This document shows, in pieces, positions 1 to 8,650 of a stretch of 64,000 nt of DNA. Under the pieces are notes generated by a model that did no database searches, was not told where the DNA came from, and saw only the letters and a program-made list of their open reading frames with translations. Source of the DNA: Alistipes megaguti (GTDB taxonomy: Bacteria > Bacteroidota > Bacteroidia > Bacteroidales > Rikenellaceae); assembly GCF_900604385.1 (NCBI RefSeq), contig NZ_LR027382.1, positions 62,001 through 126,000 on the forward strand. Reading direction: 5' to 3'. The stretch's first letter is position 1, and each line of letters begins with the position of its first letter. The position numbers and the translations under genes are program-made.

Positions 1-47
1 CGACACTCTTAATGTTGGGGTCCAGGGTTCGAGCCCCTGAGGGGGTA
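1..47 (+). tRNA. tRNA-Lys(CTT), 3' part, cut by window edge
   Basis: The sequence is identical to positions 177-223 of the complete tRNA that follows: anticodon arm with CTT in a CTCTTAA loop, T arm with the TTCGAGC loop, and the 3' acceptor strand. The 5' acceptor and D arm lie outside the window. Unlike the second copy it does not encode CCA after the discriminator base (CAA follows), so CCA would be added enzymatically. Confidence 0.9.
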
Positions 48-49
48 CA

Positions 50-81
50 AAAGCGGAAATCGAAAGGTTTCCGCTTTTTTC
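50..81 (+). terminator. Rho-independent terminator after the first tRNA-Lys
   Basis: AAGCGGAAA and TTTCCGCTT form a 9-bp stem around a short loop and are followed by a T run. This separates the two tRNA-Lys copies into independent transcripts. Confidence 0.75.
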
Positions 82-94
82 TTTCCAATTTGTC

Positions 95-125
95 TTGCGA
101 AATAGAAATTTTCTCCCTATCTTTG
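95..125 (+). promoter_or_regulatory. Promoter of the second tRNA-Lys
   Basis: TTG at 95-97, a 20-nt spacer and TATCTTTG at 118-125 match the Bacteroidetes primary sigma consensus (-33 TTTG, -7 TAnnTTTG). It sits about 25 nt upstream of the tRNA. Confidence 0.7.
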
Positions 126-150
126 CACCTGCAATCAGTGAATGATTGAT

Positions 151-226
151 GCCTCTTTAGCTCAGTTGGTAGAGCACGACACTCTTAATGTTGGGGTCCA
201 GGGTTCGAGCCCCTGAGGGGGTACCA
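151..226 (+). tRNA. tRNA-Lys(CTT), complete, CCA encoded
   Basis: A full cloverleaf can be drawn. The D arm is present, the anticodon stem CGACA/TGTTG closes the loop CTCTTAA with anticodon CTT (lysine AAG), and the T stem CAGGG/CCCTG closes TTCGAGC. The discriminator A is followed by an encoded CCA. The first acceptor pair is G-U. Confidence 0.95.
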
Positions 227-231
227 GAAAG

Positions 232-261
232 ACCGACAATCGAAAGATTGCCGGTTTTTTT
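232..261 (+). terminator. Terminator after tRNA-Lys
   Basis: CCGaCAATC and GATTGcCGG pair with one mismatch around a GAAA tetraloop and are followed by seven T. Confidence 0.75.
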
Positions 262-366
262 ATTCCACCCCGGCTTTATCTGCCCCATCCCCGGCAGCCC
301 CCACGGTCCGATATGACGATTCGATTACTTTTCAGACAAAAAAGTCCGGACGAATCATTATTTTCG

Positions 367-374
367 TATCTTTG
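367..374 (+). promoter_or_regulatory. -7 element of the ECF sigma gene promoter
   Basis: TATCTTTG lies 26 nt before the GTG start of the sigma gene. No clear TTG is found 19-21 nt upstream, so only the -7 half is convincing. Confidence 0.5.
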
Positions 375-400
375 AACCACAAAACCGACCGTCCTAACCC

Positions 401-973
401 GTGAACACCGATTCCGATCTTCTCAAACGCCTCTCCCGAGGCGAGAAAAACGCCTATGAGGAGGTGTTCATGCGCTACCATGCCAAGGTCTTCCGCTTCA
501 TCCGGACCATCCTGCACGGAAGCGACTCGGCGGCCGATCTCACGCAGAATGTCTTCCTCAAGATCTGGAACAACCGCCAGTCGCTCGTCCGCATCCAATC
601 GCTCGACGCCTATCTGTTCACCATCGCCCGCAACGAAACCTGCGACTACCTCCGGCGCAAGCAGTCCAGTCTGAAATACCTCCTGGCCCAACAGGAGTGT
701 CAGGAACCCTCCTGCGACCTCCCCTACTGCTACGACTCGGAACGAATGGCCCGGCTCGTCGACAACGCCATCGCCCGAATGCCCGCCCAACGGCAGCTGA
801 TCTATCGCCTCAGCCGCGAAGAGCACCTCTCCAACGCCGAGATCGCCGAACGTCTCAGCCTCTCGAAGCGTACCGTTGAACACCATCTGTCGCTGGCTCT
901 GAATGACATACGCCATGCACTCGGGCCGCTGGTCTCCGGATTGTTCTTTTTTTTCATTTCGCGTTGGGTATGA
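401..973 (+). CDS. ECF RNA polymerase sigma-70 factor (Bacteroidetes PUL type)
   Basis: This 190-residue ECF sigma factor begins with GTG; no in-frame ATG is available before the conserved region. Residues about 10-80 form sigma region 2 (FMRYHAKVFRFI, then NVFLKIWNNRQ and AYLFTIARNETCDYLRR). Residues about 120-172 form the region 4 helix-turn-helix (LSNAEIAERLSLSKRTVEHHL). The last 14 residues are strongly hydrophobic (GLFFFFISRW), a tail often seen in this expansion. A FecR anti-sigma gene starts 40 nt downstream, and then a SusC with an STN domain. That is the standard trans-envelope cascade in which substrate binding outside releases this sigma to transcribe the susC operon. The pairing is inferred from gene order. 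Confidence 0.93.
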   Translation: MNTDSDLLKRLSRGEKNAYEEVFMRYHAKVFRFIRTILHGSDSAADLTQNVFLKIWNNRQSLVRIQSLDAYLFTIARNETCDYLRRKQSSLKYLLAQQECQEPSCDLPYCYDSERMARLVDNAIARMPAQRQLIYRLSREEHLSNAEIAERLSLSKRTVEHHLSLALNDIRHALGPLVSGLFFFFISRWV

Positions 974-1013
974 TCGCCCGCTTGTGCGTCTATTCTAAAA
1001 ACGCACAGGCAAA

Positions 1014-2003
1014 ATGGACAATTCCAAGCACAACAAGATATTCGACTGGATCCACGGCAAGGGCTCGGCGCAGAGCAATCTGGAGGCGCTCGACCAACTC
1101 TGCGAAACGCCGCTCTCGCCCGAAACCGAACAGACGCTCCACGACTATTGGAAGACGATTCCCGAAAACGGAGACGCGCTCCGCAGCCGGGCCGCTTTCG
1201 ACAGCTTCTGCCGCCGGGTCGGGCTCTCGGACTCCATCGGACGACGGATCGTCTGGGGCCGCCGCGTGCGCAATCTGGCCGCCGCGCTGTTCCTGCCCGT
1301 GGCCCTGTTCAGCCTGCTGCTGTGGCTCAATCCCCGTCAGGCCGACGTCGAATGGTGCGAATTCGCCGTGGCTCAGGGCCATACCGATTCGCTCGTGCTG
1401 CCCGACAACAGCCGCGTCTGGCTCAACGCCGGATCTCACCTGATCTATCCCCGCCAATTCAACGGCAAAACCCGCAAGGTGTTCCTCGCCGGCGAAGCCT
1501 TCTTCGAGGTGGCCAAGGATGCCGAACACCCCTTCATCGTCGGCGCCGACCAGGTGCAGGTGCGCGTGCTGGGAACCCGCTTCAACGTCACCTCCTACGA
1601 GGATATGAACTCCGTGGCCGTCAGCCTGATCGAAGGATCGGTGAGCATGGGCGTCGCCCGCGAACAATTCAAACGCGACATACTGCTCGTCCCGGGCGAT
1701 GTCGTCCGCTACGACAAGGTCTCCGGAGCCGTCGAACAGCGCCACCAGCCCGCCGAGGCCTATCTCTCGTGGCGTCACGGCGACTTCTACTTCAACAACC
1801 AGCCGCTGGACGAAATCGCCGCCCAGTTCGAACGCGTCTTCAAGGTCAAGATCTTCATCGTCGACCGCAGCGTCGGGGAGACCCCCTACTCGCTGGCCTT
1901 CGTCAACGGCGAGAGCCTCGACCAGATGCTCAGGGCCATCGCCGGCAACGACCTGCGCATCGACCGCGACAAGGAGATGATCATCATCCGTAAAAAAAGA
2001 TAA
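1014..2003 (+). CDS. FecR-family anti-sigma factor, inner-membrane
   Basis: The 329-residue protein has a cytoplasmic N-terminal part (about 1-84) that should bind the sigma factor, one membrane segment at about 87-105 (NLAAALFLPVALFSLLLWL), then a periplasmic FecR domain (about 112-205, with VWLNAGSHLIYP and GEAFFEVAKD). The C-terminal module is DUF4974-like (about 258-325, FNNQPLDEIAAQFERVFKVKI) and resembles the STN fold it is thought to meet. It sits between the ECF sigma gene and the STN-bearing SusC gene, so it should pass the transporter's signal to that sigma. Length and topology are normal for the family. Confidence 0.93.
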   Translation: MDNSKHNKIFDWIHGKGSAQSNLEALDQLCETPLSPETEQTLHDYWKTIPENGDALRSRAAFDSFCRRVGLSDSIGRRIVWGRRVRNLAAALFLPVALFSLLLWLNPRQADVEWCEFAVAQGHTDSLVLPDNSRVWLNAGSHLIYPRQFNGKTRKVFLAGEAFFEVAKDAEHPFIVGADQVQVRVLGTRFNVTSYEDMNSVAVSLIEGSVSMGVAREQFKRDILLVPGDVVRYDKVSGAVEQRHQPAEAYLSWRHGDFYFNNQPLDEIAAQFERVFKVKIFIVDRSVGETPYSLAFVNGESLDQMLRAIAGNDLRIDRDKEMIIIRKKR

Positions 2004-2141
2004 CAACCCTGCTGCCTATGAGTAAAACGAACTGACCCCAACCGACCCCGCAACAAAAAAGAATCGGAGAGTCGCTACCTCCCCGATTCACGTTCCCAGT
2101 CATTAAAACTCGCATCTTAACAACCTAAACTTCACAAAAGT
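2004..2141 (+). promoter_or_regulatory. Gap before susC of PUL 1: no TAnnTTTG promoter seen
   Basis: The 138-nt gap between the anti-sigma and susC genes carries no TAnnTTTG -7 element and no hairpin terminator. This fits transcription by the cognate ECF sigma, or readthrough, rather than the housekeeping sigma. The exact promoter cannot be placed by eye. Confidence 0.35.
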
Positions 2142-5100
2142 ATGAAAAGTGATCCTATTTCAAAATTTATCAGACGATTTTTTGAAGGATCAACCGTATT
2201 GCTGCTCGCTTTGGTGATGCTGTCGCTGCCGGCCGCGGCCCAGCAGCCGCCCCAGTCCGGCGACGAGCGCATCACCCTCTCGATGAATAACGTCACGATC
2301 GAACAGGTGCTCGAACGGCTTCGAAGCCAATACGGTTATTCGTTCGTATACAAACCCCAGGAGATCAACGTCCAGCGGAAGGTCTCGATCGACGTCCGCC
2401 AACAGACGATCGGTCAGGTGCTCGATCGCGTCTTCGCCGCCCAGCAGGTGCGCTACGACGTCGAGCAGAAGATCATCCACCTCTCCAAACTGACGGCTCC
2501 GGCCAAACCGACTCCCGGCAAACGATCCGTGGAGGGTTCGGTGGTCGATGAATCGGGACTCCCGGTCGTCGGGGCCGCCGTGATCATCAAGGGCACCACG
2601 CGCGGTATCAGCACCGACATCGACGGCGGATTCCATCTGGAGGAGCTCCCCGAAAACGCCGTCCTGCACATCTCCGCACTGGGCTACGCCGAGGCCGATG
2701 TTCAGGTCGGAACCCGCACCTCGCTGCACGTCGTTCTGAAGGAGGACAGCCAGACGCTCGACGACGTGGTGATCGTCGGCTACGGCTCGCAGAAGAAGGT
2801 CAACCTCACGGGCGCCGTCGAGAGCGTCTCGTCGGATGTCTTCGAGAACCGCCCCGTGGCCAACGTCACCCAGATGCTGCAGGGTGCCGTGCCCAACCTC
2901 AACATCTCGCTGGCTGACGGCAAGCCCAACCGTTCGGCATCGTACAACATCCGCGGTACCACGTCGATCGGCGCCGGCGGCAGCGCCCTGGTGCTCATTG
3001 ACGGCGTCGAGGGCGATCCGGCCATGCTCAACCCCAACGACATCGAAAGCGTCTCGGTCCTGAAGGATGCCGCCTCGGCCGCCATCTACGGTTCGCGGGC
3101 CCCCTACGGCGTGGTGCTCATCACCACCAAGGACCCCGCCCGGCAGAAGGACTCCTTCACGATCAACTATACGGGCAACTTCTCCATCGAACAGCCCTTT
3201 GCCGTGCCCGACGTGGTGAGCGACGGATACGTCTACGCCTATCTGGCCCGCCAGGCCGACATCAGCCACCGCGGCACGGACACCTTCAACAAGCTCAACA
3301 AGTCGCAGGACTTCACCGCCTATGCCGGAGGCATGCAGGGCTGGCTCGAGGACTTCCGCCAGCGCAATCTCGCCCACAACCCGCTCGACGCCATCGTCGA
3401 CCGCGACGGCAACTACATCTATTTCGGCAATACGGACTACTACGACGCCCTCTACCGCGACAAGACCTTCGCACAGTCGCACAACATCTCGATCAGCGGC
3501 TCGAACGGCAAGATCAGCCACTACCTCTCGGGACGTATCTACGACTATAACGGTCTGTTCAACTACTCGCCCGACACCTACCGCACGATGAACCTCCGTT
3601 CGAAGGTGACCGGACAGGTCCTCCCGTGGCTGAAGGTCAGCAACAATTTCGAATACACCTTCGACAAGTACCACATGCCCACCAGCGGCAAGAACTCCGA
3701 CGGCGGCGGTACGAACGGCGACGGCGTCGTCTGGCGCGGCATCAACGGCGAAGGTCACCCCTCCTCGCCGCTCTTCAACCCCGACGGCACGCTGACCCTC
3801 TCGGCCGCCTACTCGATGGGCGGACTCCTCACCGGAAACAACTGGATCGACCGGACCACCAAGACGCTCAAGAATACCACCACCGTCAACATGTCGTTCC
3901 TCAACGACAAACTCCACCTGACGGGCGACTTCACCTTCCGCACCAAGGACTACATCCAGGACAAGAAGGATACGGCCATCCCCTACAGCACCCGCGAGGG
4001 TGAGATCAGCTACCTCGGAACCCCCGAGACGGGCGACTACATCGCCACCACCACCCAGACGACCACCTATCTGGCCACGAACGCCTATGCCGAATACGAA
4101 GACACCTTCGGGGAGCGGCACCATTTCAAGGTCCTGGCCGGTTACAACTACGAACAGCAAGACTATCGGGCCATCACCGCCCAGAGCTACGGTCTGCTGA
4201 TGCCCGAGCTGAACGACATCGCCTTCGCCCAGTCCGACGAGGGCAAGACGATCTCCAGTTCGGCCAACCGCTGGCGGTATGTCGGCGCCTTCTTCCGCCT
4301 CAACTACAACTATGACGACCGCTATCTGCTCGAGATCAACGGCCGCTACGACGGTTCGTCGAAATTCCCCAACAACTCGCAGTGGGGCTTCTTCCCCTCG
4401 GCATCGGCCGCCTGGCGCGTCTCCGAGGAGCCCTTCTGGGAGGTCAACCCCCGCGTAGTCTCCAATCTGAAGATCCGCGCCTCGTACGGTGCCCTGGGCA
4501 ACAGCAACGTCAGCCCCTACACCTACATCGAGAAGTTCTCGCTCAACAACCGCTATGTCAACGGAGTCGGCGGCTCGAACAACCGCTACCTCAACGGGCA
4601 GGCCCTCACCTCCTACGTCTCGAGCCCCAACCAGATCCCCGACAACATCGGCTGGGAGACCTCGAAGACCATCGACGGCGGTATCGACATCGGGTTCTGG
4701 GAGAACCGCATCCAGCTCACGGCCGACTACTACCTGCGCCGCACGCTGGACATGTACACCGTCGGCCCGACGCTCCCGAACACCTACGGAGCCTCCGCCC
4801 CGAAGGGCAACTACGCCGACATGAGCACCTACGGCTACGAAATCTCGCTCTCCTACAACGACACCTATCAGCTGGGCGGCAAACCCTTCCACTTCGGAAT
4901 CAAGGGTACGCTGGCCGACTACTACTCGATCATCGACCGCTACAACAACCCCACACGCAAACTTTCGGACTACTACGAGGGGCAGCGTATCGGCGAAATC
5001 TGGGGATACGTCTGCACGGGACTCTTCCAGTCGACCGAGGAGATCGCCACGGCCTTCGACGGCCAACCCTACAAGAACTCGCTCATGGAGATCCCCAAGG

Positions 5101-5759
5101 ACCACAACGCCCGCCCGGGTGACATGCGCTTCGCCGACCTGAACGGAAACCACGACATCGACAACGGCGGTGACACGGTGGACAACCCCGGCGACCGGAA
5201 GATCATCGGAAACTCCGAACCGCGCTACATGTACACCATCTCGCTCTCAGCCGACTGGAACGGCCTCTTCCTCTCGGCCCTGTTCGACGGCGTGGGCAAG
5301 CAGGACTGGTATCCCAGCGCCGAGAGTACCTTCTGGGGCCAGTACAACCGCCCCTACAACCAGCTCCCGACCTGGCACATCGGCAACTACTGGACCGAAA
5401 CCCACCGCGATGCCTATCTGCCGCGCTACACCGCCTACTATCCCCCCTTCTACAAGGGTCTGGCCAATACGCGCTACCTGCAGGACGTCTCCTACATCCG
5501 GCTGAAGAACTTCCAGTTCGGATACAACCTGCCGCAGAGATGGATCTCGAAGATCGGACTGTCGAAGGTCTCCGTCTACTTCTCGGGCGAAAACCTCTGG
5601 TCCTGGTCGCCACTCTACCGCCATACGCGCGACTACGACGTGCTGACCGCTTCGAAAGGCTCCGATACCGACCTCTCGGGATCGAACGTCAACAAGGGCG
5701 ATGCGATGAACTACCCCACGATGCGCATCTTCAGCCTCGGAATCTCGATCACCTACTAA
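2142..5759 (+). CDS. SusC/RagA-family TonB-dependent transporter with STN signalling domain
   Basis: This is a 1205-residue outer-membrane transporter. A long-n-region signal peptide (about 1-34, ending LSLPAAAQ) is followed by an STN (secretin/TonB short N-terminal) domain at about 43-115, a carboxypeptidase-D-regulatory-like domain at about 129-200, a TonB box/plug region from about 205 (DDVVIVGYGSQKK, then MLQGAVPNLNI and LVLIDGVEGD), and a beta-barrel to the end (final ILSLGI-type strand, SLGISITY). The STN domain marks it as a transducer that talks to the FecR protein encoded upstream. It pairs with the SusD encoded 12 nt downstream. The substrate cannot be read from sequence. Confidence 0.95.
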   Translation: MKSDPISKFIRRFFEGSTVLLLALVMLSLPAAAQQPPQSGDERITLSMNNVTIEQVLERLRSQYGYSFVYKPQEINVQRKVSIDVRQQTIGQVLDRVFAAQQVRYDVEQKIIHLSKLTAPAKPTPGKRSVEGSVVDESGLPVVGAAVIIKGTTRGISTDIDGGFHLEELPENAVLHISALGYAEADVQVGTRTSLHVVLKEDSQTLDDVVIVGYGSQKKVNLTGAVESVSSDVFENRPVANVTQMLQGAVPNLNISLADGKPNRSASYNIRGTTSIGAGGSALVLIDGVEGDPAMLNPNDIESVSVLKDAASAAIYGSRAPYGVVLITTKDPARQKDSFTINYTGNFSIEQPFAVPDVVSDGYVYAYLARQADISHRGTDTFNKLNKSQDFTAYAGGMQGWLEDFRQRNLAHNPLDAIVDRDGNYIYFGNTDYYDALYRDKTFAQSHNISISGSNGKISHYLSGRIYDYNGLFNYSPDTYRTMNLRSKVTGQVLPWLKVSNNFEYTFDKYHMPTSGKNSDGGGTNGDGVVWRGINGEGHPSSPLFNPDGTLTLSAAYSMGGLLTGNNWIDRTTKTLKNTTTVNMSFLNDKLHLTGDFTFRTKDYIQDKKDTAIPYSTREGEISYLGTPETGDYIATTTQTTTYLATNAYAEYEDTFGERHHFKVLAGYNYEQQDYRAITAQSYGLLMPELNDIAFAQSDEGKTISSSANRWRYVGAFFRLNYNYDDRYLLEINGRYDGSSKFPNNSQWGFFPSASAAWRVSEEPFWEVNPRVVSNLKIRASYGALGNSNVSPYTYIEKFSLNNRYVNGVGGSNNRYLNGQALTSYVSSPNQIPDNIGWETSKTIDGGIDIGFWENRIQLTADYYLRRTLDMYTVGPTLPNTYGASAPKGNYADMSTYGYEISLSYNDTYQLGGKPFHFGIKGTLADYYSIIDRYNNPTRKLSDYYEGQRIGEIWGYVCTGLFQSTEEIATAFDGQPYKNSLMEIPKDHNARPGDMRFADLNGNHDIDNGGDTVDNPGDRKIIGNSEPRYMYTISLSADWNGLFLSALFDGVGKQDWYPSAESTFWGQYNRPYNQLPTWHIGNYWTETHRDAYLPRYTAYYPPFYKGLANTRYLQDVSYIRLKNFQFGYNLPQRWISKIGLSKVSVYFSGENLWSWSPLYRHTRDYDVLTASKGSDTDLSGSNVNKGDAMNYPTMRIFSLGISITY

Positions 5760-5771
5760 CCCGTCTCAACC

Positions 5772-7634
5772 ATGAACAGCAAACACATAATTCTCCGATC
5801 GCTGCTTCTGGGCAGCCTCGCGGCGCTCGCCTGCGCATGTGACCTCACGGAGAGCATGCGCACCGAAGCCGACCGTACGATCATCTTCGGCAAGGAGTCC
5901 GGACTGGAGCTCTATACCAATTCGTTCTACAAGGATCTGCCGACCCTGAGCAACTGCTACCAGCAGGATGCCATGTGCGACATCGCCGCCGTGCAGGGCG
6001 TCAACCAGTTCCTCACGAGCGGCTACACGGCCGAAACCTCCACCAGCTGGAGCTGGGGCACGCTACGCAACATCAACTACTTCATCGACGGATGCTACTC
6101 CGACGACTGTGCCGTCGAGGCCTCGGCCCGCGACAACTACGTCGGAATCGCCCGCTGGTTCCGCGCCTGGTTCTACTACACCAAACTGCGGCAGTACGGC
6201 GCCGTGCCCTGGTTCGAACACCAGCTGCAGCCCGACGACATGGACCTCATGTACAAGGACCGCGACTCGAGAGACGTGATCATCCGCAACCTGATCGCCG
6301 ACCTCGACTTCGCCTACGATCACATCACGACCACCTCGTCGGTCGGTAACTCGCTGATCTCGAAATATGCGGCCGCGGCGCTGAAGTCCCGCGTCTGCCT
6401 CTTCGAGGCCTCCTACCGCCGTTACCATGCCGACGAACCCGCGATCGCCGCACTGACGGAGTTCACGCCCGAGGAGCTCTACGCCCAGGCCGTCGATGCC
6501 GCCCGCAAGGTCATCGACAGCAAGCTCTATTCGATCAACAAGGCCGGCGAGACCCCCTATCGCGACCTCTTCACACGGGAATCGCCCCTGACCAACGAAA
6601 ACATCCTGGTGCTGTGCGCCAGCGGCGCCAACGGCTATCTGGGAACGACCAACTGGTGGTTCAACGTGGCCACCTACGGCAGAATGTGGAGCCCGGTCCG
6701 CTCGTTCGTCAACACCTACCTCAACACCGACGGTTCGCGCTTCACGGATCAGGCCGATTACGCCCGGAAGAGCTTCTCCCAGGAGCTCGTCGGACGTGAC
6801 AAACGCCTCGAACAGAGCATCCGCGGTCTGAACTACCTCTACGACGGCGAGGTCACCGTCGCGCAGCTCGGCATCGCCAACCTGACGGGCTATCACATGA
6901 TCAAGTTCTCGCAGGACGGCCAACAGTACGAAAACGGCAAAAACACCAACAGCATTCCGATCATCCGCTATGCCGAGGTGCTGCTCAACTACGCCGAGGC
7001 CCAGGCCGAACTCAACAACGGGGAACTCTCGGCCTCGGACTGGGAGCTGACGATCGGCGCCCTGCGCGAGCGGGCCGGCGTCTCCCCGACCCAGCCGACC
7101 TCCGTCGACACCTATCTGCAGAAGACCTTCTATCCCGATCTGACGAGTGTCGATCTGCTCGAGATCCGTCGCGAACGAGCCATCGAACTGCTCTGCGAAG
7201 GATTCCGCTTCGACGACCTGCGGCGCTGGAAATGCGGCGAACTGCTCGTCACGCTGCCCTGGAACGGCATCCACTTCCCGGCACTCAACACCCCCCACGA
7301 CCTCAACGGCGACGGGGTGACCGACGTCTGCATCCTGACTCCCGGTTCGAACGCCCCGTCGGGTTTTGCGGGAACGACCGTCGAACTGAAGGTCGTCTTC
7401 GAAAACGAAAGCGAGGTCTCGACCGAAGCCTTCAAGGAGGACGGCACACTCAAGGCCTCCTACTATGCCGTAGGTTCCGATCAGACGGGATACGACCTCT
7501 ACTGGTTCCCGGGCGAGGAGCGGATCTGGTATGACGACGACCGGCAGTACCTCTATCCAATCCCGGCCCAGGAGATCCGCAACTACCTCGCGGCCGGATA
7601 TACGCTGACCCAGAACCCCGGCTGGACCAACTAA
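5772..7634 (+). CDS. SusD/RagB-family nutrient-binding outer-membrane lipoprotein
   Basis: The 620-residue lipoprotein has a signal peptide and lipobox (LAALACAC; acylated Cys at 21 or 23). The SusD signature stretches are present: a TPR-like N-terminal half (YVGIARWFRAWFYYTKLRQYGAVPW), an IPIIRYAEVLLNYAEAQAE motif in the middle and ERAIELLCEGFRFDDLRRW near the C-terminus, ending TLTQNPGW as SusD proteins do. It is the lid of the SusC encoded just upstream and binds the incoming ligand at the cell surface. It is slightly longer than many SusD proteins because of an insertion around residues 500-580. Confidence 0.95.
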   Translation: MNSKHIILRSLLLGSLAALACACDLTESMRTEADRTIIFGKESGLELYTNSFYKDLPTLSNCYQQDAMCDIAAVQGVNQFLTSGYTAETSTSWSWGTLRNINYFIDGCYSDDCAVEASARDNYVGIARWFRAWFYYTKLRQYGAVPWFEHQLQPDDMDLMYKDRDSRDVIIRNLIADLDFAYDHITTTSSVGNSLISKYAAAALKSRVCLFEASYRRYHADEPAIAALTEFTPEELYAQAVDAARKVIDSKLYSINKAGETPYRDLFTRESPLTNENILVLCASGANGYLGTTNWWFNVATYGRMWSPVRSFVNTYLNTDGSRFTDQADYARKSFSQELVGRDKRLEQSIRGLNYLYDGEVTVAQLGIANLTGYHMIKFSQDGQQYENGKNTNSIPIIRYAEVLLNYAEAQAELNNGELSASDWELTIGALRERAGVSPTQPTSVDTYLQKTFYPDLTSVDLLEIRRERAIELLCEGFRFDDLRRWKCGELLVTLPWNGIHFPALNTPHDLNGDGVTDVCILTPGSNAPSGFAGTTVELKVVFENESEVSTEAFKEDGTLKASYYAVGSDQTGYDLYWFPGEERIWYDDDRQYLYPIPAQEIRNYLAAGYTLTQNPGWTN

Positions 7635-7654
7635 CCGTAAAAAAGAGTACAACC

Positions 7655-8650
7655 ATGAATATCAAAATGTTGTTTTTATCCCTGATCGCGGGGACGCTGC
7701 TGACGGCCGGATGCGGAGACAGCGATCCCGACTTTTCGGAGTTCTACAAGGGACCCGAAACCGAAGAGCCCGGAACCCCCGATGAACCCATTGATCCGGA
7801 TGCCACGCAGATGACCGTCAAGGCCATGTCGTTCAACATCCGCTACGCCAACTACAACAACCCCGAATTGGACGGCGACAACCGCTGGGACTACCGTAAA
7901 GTGGCCTTCGGACCGATGATCGACGAACAGCAGCCCACGGTGATCGGCGTACAGGAGGCCCGTCCCATCCAGCTGAGCTATCTCGAAACGGCCTGGCCCG
8001 ACTACAAATGGCTCGGCGTCGGACGCCGCAACGACAATTCGGCCAACGACGAGTTCGTCCCGGTCTTCTACCGCTCCTCGGAGGTTGAACCCGCCTCGGG
8101 CGGCCGTCTGAACGTGGACTGGGGCTACTTCTGGCTCTCGGACACCCCCTCCATTCCCGGTTCGGCGTACGAGGGTTCCGCCCAACCGCGCATGGCCACG
8201 TGGGTCATCCTGCGGCACAAGGAGACGGGGGCCCGGTTCTTCTTCATCAACACCCACATCGACGTCGACGGAACCGACGATCAGGTGCCCGTCAAACAGG
8301 TGATCGTCCTCAAGGAGCAGATCGACCGCCTCAACGTCGACAACCTGCCGCTGATCCTGACCGGCGACTTCAACAAAACGCTCTACGCCCAGCCCTACAT
8401 CTTCGGTCCGCTCGAAGAGATGACCAACGTGCGGGACTACCTCAGCCGGATCGACAACGGCCGGAACTCCGACAATTCGCCGACCTACCAGGGCTTCGGA
8501 TCCTCGTCGGGACTGATCGTCGACCACATCTTTTGCTCGGTTTTCATCCCGGAAAAATACGCCGTCATCAAAAAGGAGTACGAAGGGGTGAAGTACATCT
8601 CCGACCACTATCCCATTCTGGGGACGCTAACCTGTACAATTGACCAATGA
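7655..8650 (+). CDS. Endonuclease/exonuclease/phosphatase-fold lipoprotein
   Basis: The 331-residue protein has a lipobox LLTAGC (Cys20) and an acidic Pro-rich linker, then a complete EEP (DNase I/sphingomyelinase/inositol phosphatase) domain. The expected catalytic positions are present: Asn61 in SFNIR, Glu101 in VQEA, His201 in NTHID, Asp238/Asn240 in TGDFN, Asp290 and Asp317-His318 in SDHYP. It should hydrolyse a phosphodiester or phosphomonoester at the cell surface with a divalent metal. Within a SusCD operon this suggests phosphate-bearing glycans, phosphoinositides or DNA as target, but the choice is inference. It starts 20 nt after susD, and its stop overlaps the next start. Confidence 0.88.
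   Translation: MNIKMLFLSLIAGTLLTAGCGDSDPDFSEFYKGPETEEPGTPDEPIDPDATQMTVKAMSFNIRYANYNNPELDGDNRWDYRKVAFGPMIDEQQPTVIGVQEARPIQLSYLETAWPDYKWLGVGRRNDNSANDEFVPVFYRSSEVEPASGGRLNVDWGYFWLSDTPSIPGSAYEGSAQPRMATWVILRHKETGARFFFINTHIDVDGTDDQVPVKQVIVLKEQIDRLNVDNLPLILTGDFNKTLYAQPYIFGPLEEMTNVRDYLSRIDNGRNSDNSPTYQGFGSSSGLIVDHIFCSVFIPEKYAVIKKEYEGVKYISDHYPILGTLTCTIDQ

Noticed and set aside
990..2006. Open frame antisense to the fecR gene
   Set aside because: The plus-strand FecR protein has all family features; the antisense product has none.
2190..5153. Long open frame (987 codons) antisense to susC of PUL 1
   Set aside because: The translation is low-complexity Val/Asp/Gly/Arg-rich with no domain, and the plus strand encodes a clear SusC. 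Such antisense frames are produced by GC-rich third positions.
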